From Actinomycetes bacterium (GTDB lineage Bacteria > Actinomycetota > Actinomycetes > Propionibacteriales > Propionibacteriaceae), in the NCBI GenBank assembly GCA_030426725.1, contig JAUHXZ010000011.1, positions 1 through 59,513 of the forward strand: DNA of 59,513 nucleotides. Direction: 5' to 3'. This document shows positions 57,018 through 59,513 of this stretch, in pieces (the first letter of the stretch is position 1; every line of letters begins with the position of its first letter). The notes under the pieces are model-generated. The model made no database searches. It worked only from the letters and a program-made list of their open reading frames with translations, and was not told the DNA's origin. Made by a program: the position numbers and the translations under genes.

Positions 57018-57108
57018 CCCTGGATCGTGACGCGCTATTCCGAGCGGCCCCCTCCGACCACCGGCGCATCTCCGGCCGTCGGAGAGCCGACCGCATAAAC
57101 TCGGCAAG

Positions 57109-59358
57109 GTGATCAAGCGCAGCGACGACACCGCCGACCAGACCGCAGACCCGCAGGTCCCCGACGCCCCCGTCGACGAGACCGCCGAGGATGAGATGCC
57201 GGAGATCAGCTTCGACGAGGCGAGATTCGCGGCTCGGCCCGCCCGGCTGCGCCCTCGCGCCCGCCGTCGTCGCGTCGATGAGAGCCCGATCACCCCGCCC
57301 TTCGAGGCCACCGGCACGAACCGCGCCTACGTCGAGTGGCTCGACGAGCAGTCGATGCTCCACGACGCCGCGCGGGTGTCCTGGCAGCTCGCGGGCACGC
57401 ACACCATGTGGGCCAACCCCTACGCCCACCCCGAGCCGAGGGCCGCGGTGCAGCGGGCGTCGGTCTGGTTCACGTCCTACCCGCTCTCCCACATCACGAC
57501 GCCCGGCCAGTCGTTCCTCGGTTCGCTCGGCTCCCCCGAACTCTGGGAGGCGTTCGCCTCGGTCGGAATCGACGCCGTGCATACCGGCCCCGTGAAGCTT
57601 GCCGGGGGCCTCGACGGCTGGGAGGTCACGCCCTCGGTCGACGGCCACTTCGACCGCATGTCGATGGCGATCGACCCCCTGTTCGGCACCGAGGACGAGT
57701 TCCGCGAGATGTGCGAGACCGCCGCCCGGTACAACGGGTCCGTCATCGACGACATCGTCCCCGGCCACACCGGCAAGGGCGCCGACTTCCGCCTCGCCGA
57801 GATGAACTACCACGACTACCCGGGGATCTACCACATGGTCGACATCCCGGAGTCCGCCTGGCACCTGCTGCCCGACGTCCCCCCGGGCCGGGACTCGGTC
57901 AACCTGTCTCCCGAGGCGGAGCGCGCGCTGGCCGACGAGGGCTACATCATCGGCGCCCTGCAGCGCGTCATCTTCTATGAGCCGGGCGTCAAGGAGACCA
58001 ACTGGTCGGCCACGCCCCCAGTCCTGGACCACACCGGCCGGATGCGGCGCTGGGTGTACCTCCACTACTTCAAGGAGGGTCAGCCCACCATCAACTGGCT
58101 GGACCCGACCTGCGCCGGCATGCGGCTGGTCATGGGCGATGCGCTGCACTCGCTGCTCGACCTCGGCTCCGGCGGTCTGCGGCTCGACGCCAACGGCTTC
58201 CTCGGCGTCGAGCGCTCCTTCGACCAGTCCCCGGCCTGGTCCGAGGGGCACCCGCTGTCCCTGGCGGCGAACCAGCTCATCGGCTCGATGGTCCGCAAGG
58301 TGGGCGGGTTCACCTTCCAGGAGCTGAACCTGGCGATGGACGACATCCACCGCACCGGCTCCGTCGGCCCCGACCTGTCCTACGACTTCGTCACCCGGCC
58401 GGCGGCGCAGTTCGCGGTCGCCACGGGAGACACCGAGTTCCTCCGGCTCGTGTTGCGCGAGGCGCAGCAGATCGGCATCGACCAGGCGTCGTTGGTGCAC
58501 GCGCTGCAGAACCACGACGAGCTCACCTACGAACTGGTCCATTTCGCCGCGGCCCACCGCGACGACACCTACACGCTCGGCGGCAAGGAGTACCTCGGCC
58601 ACGAACTCGCCGATCACATCCAGCAGACGATGCGCGACCTCCTCACCGGCGAGGCCGCCCCGTACAACTCGGTGTTCACGCAGAACGGCATCGCCAGTAC
58701 CACAGCGTCGATCATTACAGCGTCGCTCGGCATCAGCGACCTGTCCGAGATCACCGACGCCGACATCCGGCGGGTCACGTCGGCCCACCTGCTGCTGTGC
58801 ATGTACAACGCGTGGCAGCCGGGCGTGTTCGCGCTGTCCGGCTGGGACCTCGTCGGCGCCCTCCCCCTCGAGCGCGACGCGGTGAAGAGCCTCGTCAACA
58901 CCGGGGACACCCGCTGGATCGAACGCGGCGCCTACGACCTGCTCGGCGCCGCGCCCGACGCGAAGAAGTCACAGTCGGGCATGCCGCGCGCCCGCACTCT
59001 GTACGGCCCGGTGACCGAACAGCTGAAGAAGGACAACTCCTTCGCGTCGCGGCTCGCGCAGATCCTCAAGGTCCGCAAGCGCAACGGGCTCGCCACCAGC
59101 CGGCTCGTCGACGTCCCCGAGGTGGGCAACAAGGCGCTCCTCGTGCTCGTCAACGAACTGGAGATCGGCGCCACCCAGATCACGGCGCTCAACTTCGGCA
59201 CCGAGAAGATCGAGGCCCGTGTGCAGTCGGAGCACCTCCCCGTCGGGCGCGTGTTCGACCTCAGCACGCGCCGCAAGGTGGGCAACGTCGACGACCTGGG
59301 CGGCTTCAACCTGGAGCTGCCGGCCTTCGGCGGACTGGCGATGATCATCCGCGACTGA
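57109..59358 (+). CDS. GH13 trehalose-synthase/maltosyltransferase-like enzyme
   Basis: 749 aa from a GTG. A polar N-terminal tail of about 65 residues with [10 protein letters not shown] precedes an alpha-amylase barrel. The nucleophile is Asp360 in [11 protein letters not shown], the acid is Glu405 in [10 protein letters not shown], and the third acid Asp470 is in NHDELT. The block [18 protein letters not shown] is unusual for TreS. Some GH13 relatives isomerise maltose to trehalose; substrate and product are uncertain here. TAAACT (57096-57101) seven bases upstream suggests a leaderless transcript divergent from clpB. Confidence 0.85.
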   Translation: MIKRSDDTADQTADPQVPDAPVDETAEDEMPEISFDEARFAARPARLRPRARRRRVDESPITPPFEATGTNRAYVEWLDEQSMLHDAARVSWQLAGTHTMWANPYAHPEPRAAVQRASVWFTSYPLSHITTPGQSFLGSLGSPELWEAFASVGIDAVHTGPVKLAGGLDGWEVTPSVDGHFDRMSMAIDPLFGTEDEFREMCETAARYNGSVIDDIVPGHTGKGADFRLAEMNYHDYPGIYHMVDIPESAWHLLPDVPPGRDSVNLSPEAERALADEGYIIGALQRVIFYEPGVKETNWSATPPVLDHTGRMRRWVYLHYFKEGQPTINWLDPTCAGMRLVMGDALHSLLDLGSGGLRLDANGFLGVERSFDQSPAWSEGHPLSLAANQLIGSMVRKVGGFTFQELNLAMDDIHRTGSVGPDLSYDFVTRPAAQFAVATGDTEFLRLVLREAQQIGIDQASLVHALQNHDELTYELVHFAAAHRDDTYTLGGKEYLGHELADHIQQTMRDLLTGEAAPYNSVFTQNGIASTTASIITASLGISDLSEITDADIRRVTSAHLLLCMYNAWQPGVFALSGWDLVGALPLERDAVKSLVNTGDTRWIERGAYDLLGAAPDAKKSQSGMPRARTLYGPVTEQLKKDNSFASRLAQILKVRKRNGLATSRLVDVPEVGNKALLVLVNELEIGATQITALNFGTEKIEARVQSEHLPVGRVFDLSTRRKVGNVDDLGGFNLELPAFGGLAMIIRD

Positions 59359-59397
59359 CCGCCCGCTCGGGGCCAGCCGCCTGACAGAATCGGTGCC

Positions 59398-59513
59398 ATG
59401 CAGCCTGCACAGTCACGCGAAGGCGCCAAGCTGGCAATCGTCGGCGCCGGCGCCGTCGGATCCTCCCTCGCCTACGCCGCCGCCATCCGCGGCGTCGCCC
59501 GGCACATCGTCCT
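59398..59513 (+). CDS. L-lactate/malate dehydrogenase, 5' part only
   Basis: The first 38 codons, cut by the window end. The Rossmann start KLAIVGAGAVGSSLAYAAAI is the NAD-binding loop of L-lactate/malate dehydrogenases; the GAVGSS form favours lactate dehydrogenase. It begins 39 bp after the GH13 gene. Confidence 0.8.
   Translation, partial: MQPAQSREGAKLAIVGAGAVGSSLAYAAAIRGVARHIV

Noticed and set aside
54452..57112. 886-codon plus-strand frame opposite clpB
   Set aside because: Mirror of ClpB; Leu/Val/Glu-rich pseudo-protein with no domain, running through the HAIR operator.
57010..58788. 592-codon minus-strand frame opposite the GH13 gene
   Set aside because: Antisense shadow; the plus strand has all three catalytic acids of GH13.

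Overview
The window reads as one contiguous stretch of chromosome from a high-GC actinobacterium. Codon use is strongly GC-biased, and many genes begin with GTG. Several genes have a TANNNT hexamer 6-7 nt before the start codon and no leader. There is also a RamB-type regulator beside the glyoxylate-shunt genes, a HAIR operator in front of clpB, and a large cobalamin locus. A propionibacterial-type organism (Propionibacteriales) is the best guess, but that is inference. I saw no rRNA, tRNA, CRISPR array or intact insertion sequence.

Layout. 0.2-4.1 kb: fba, a membrane protein, a SpoU methyltransferase, yceI and lemA, all on the minus strand. 4.2-9.3 kb: a RamB/ScfR-like regulator divergent from aceA and glcB (glyoxylate shunt). 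9.4-10.7 kb: pyrE translationally coupled to a sortase-fold protein that has lost its catalytic His and Cys. 10.9-27.3 kb: the cobalamin region. It has two long minus-strand operons, each led by a cobalamin riboswitch (cbiM-N-Q-O-cbiT-cobO-cobB/cobC, and cobI-cobM-cbiE/cbiG/cobJ-cbiX/Met8-like), plus the plus-strand genes cobK, cobH, an epimerase-like gene and cbiD, and cobT on the minus strand. 27.4-29.8 kb: a RecQ helicase with a phosphoribosyltransferase-like tail. 29.9-31.5 kb: a compositionally different patch with a secreted Cys-containing precursor, a small membrane protein and two doubtful mini-ORFs. 31.6-33.9 kb: cobQ and cobD. 34-38 kb: an aldo/keto reductase, a TetR regulator and a GH3 beta-glucosidase. 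38-40.6 kb: two CNNM/CorC-type membrane proteins. 40.9-44.6 kb: a divergent copper unit (multicopper oxidase, CopB-type ATPase) around a CsoR-type palindrome. 44.8-48.9 kb: a DUF4129/MoxR/DUF58 operon. 48.9-54.4 kb: a histidine phosphatase, a spermidine-synthase-like protein, a MATE exporter, a lipoprotein sugar dehydrogenase, pdxH and a DUF1707 protein. 54.4-59.5 kb: clpB, a GH13 trehalose-synthase-like enzyme and the start of a lactate/malate dehydrogenase.

The cobalamin genes cover cobalt uptake, early cobalt insertion (CbiX, CbiD, CbiG: the anaerobic-type route), most corrin-ring methylations, amidation, adenosylation and the aminopropanol arm. cobA, cobS and cobU/cobP are not in the window.

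The most unusual signal is a set of short palindromic elements, about 55-80 bp, with 17-26 bp arms and a short loop. I find at least five arm families (A to E), three of them present twice. Most copies are intergenic. One copy of family A and one of family D are instead read in frame, exactly at the junctions of two cobalamin fusion proteins (CobB-CobC and CbiE-CbiG/CobJ). This suggests that a palindromic element took part in making, or was tolerated in, gene fusions.
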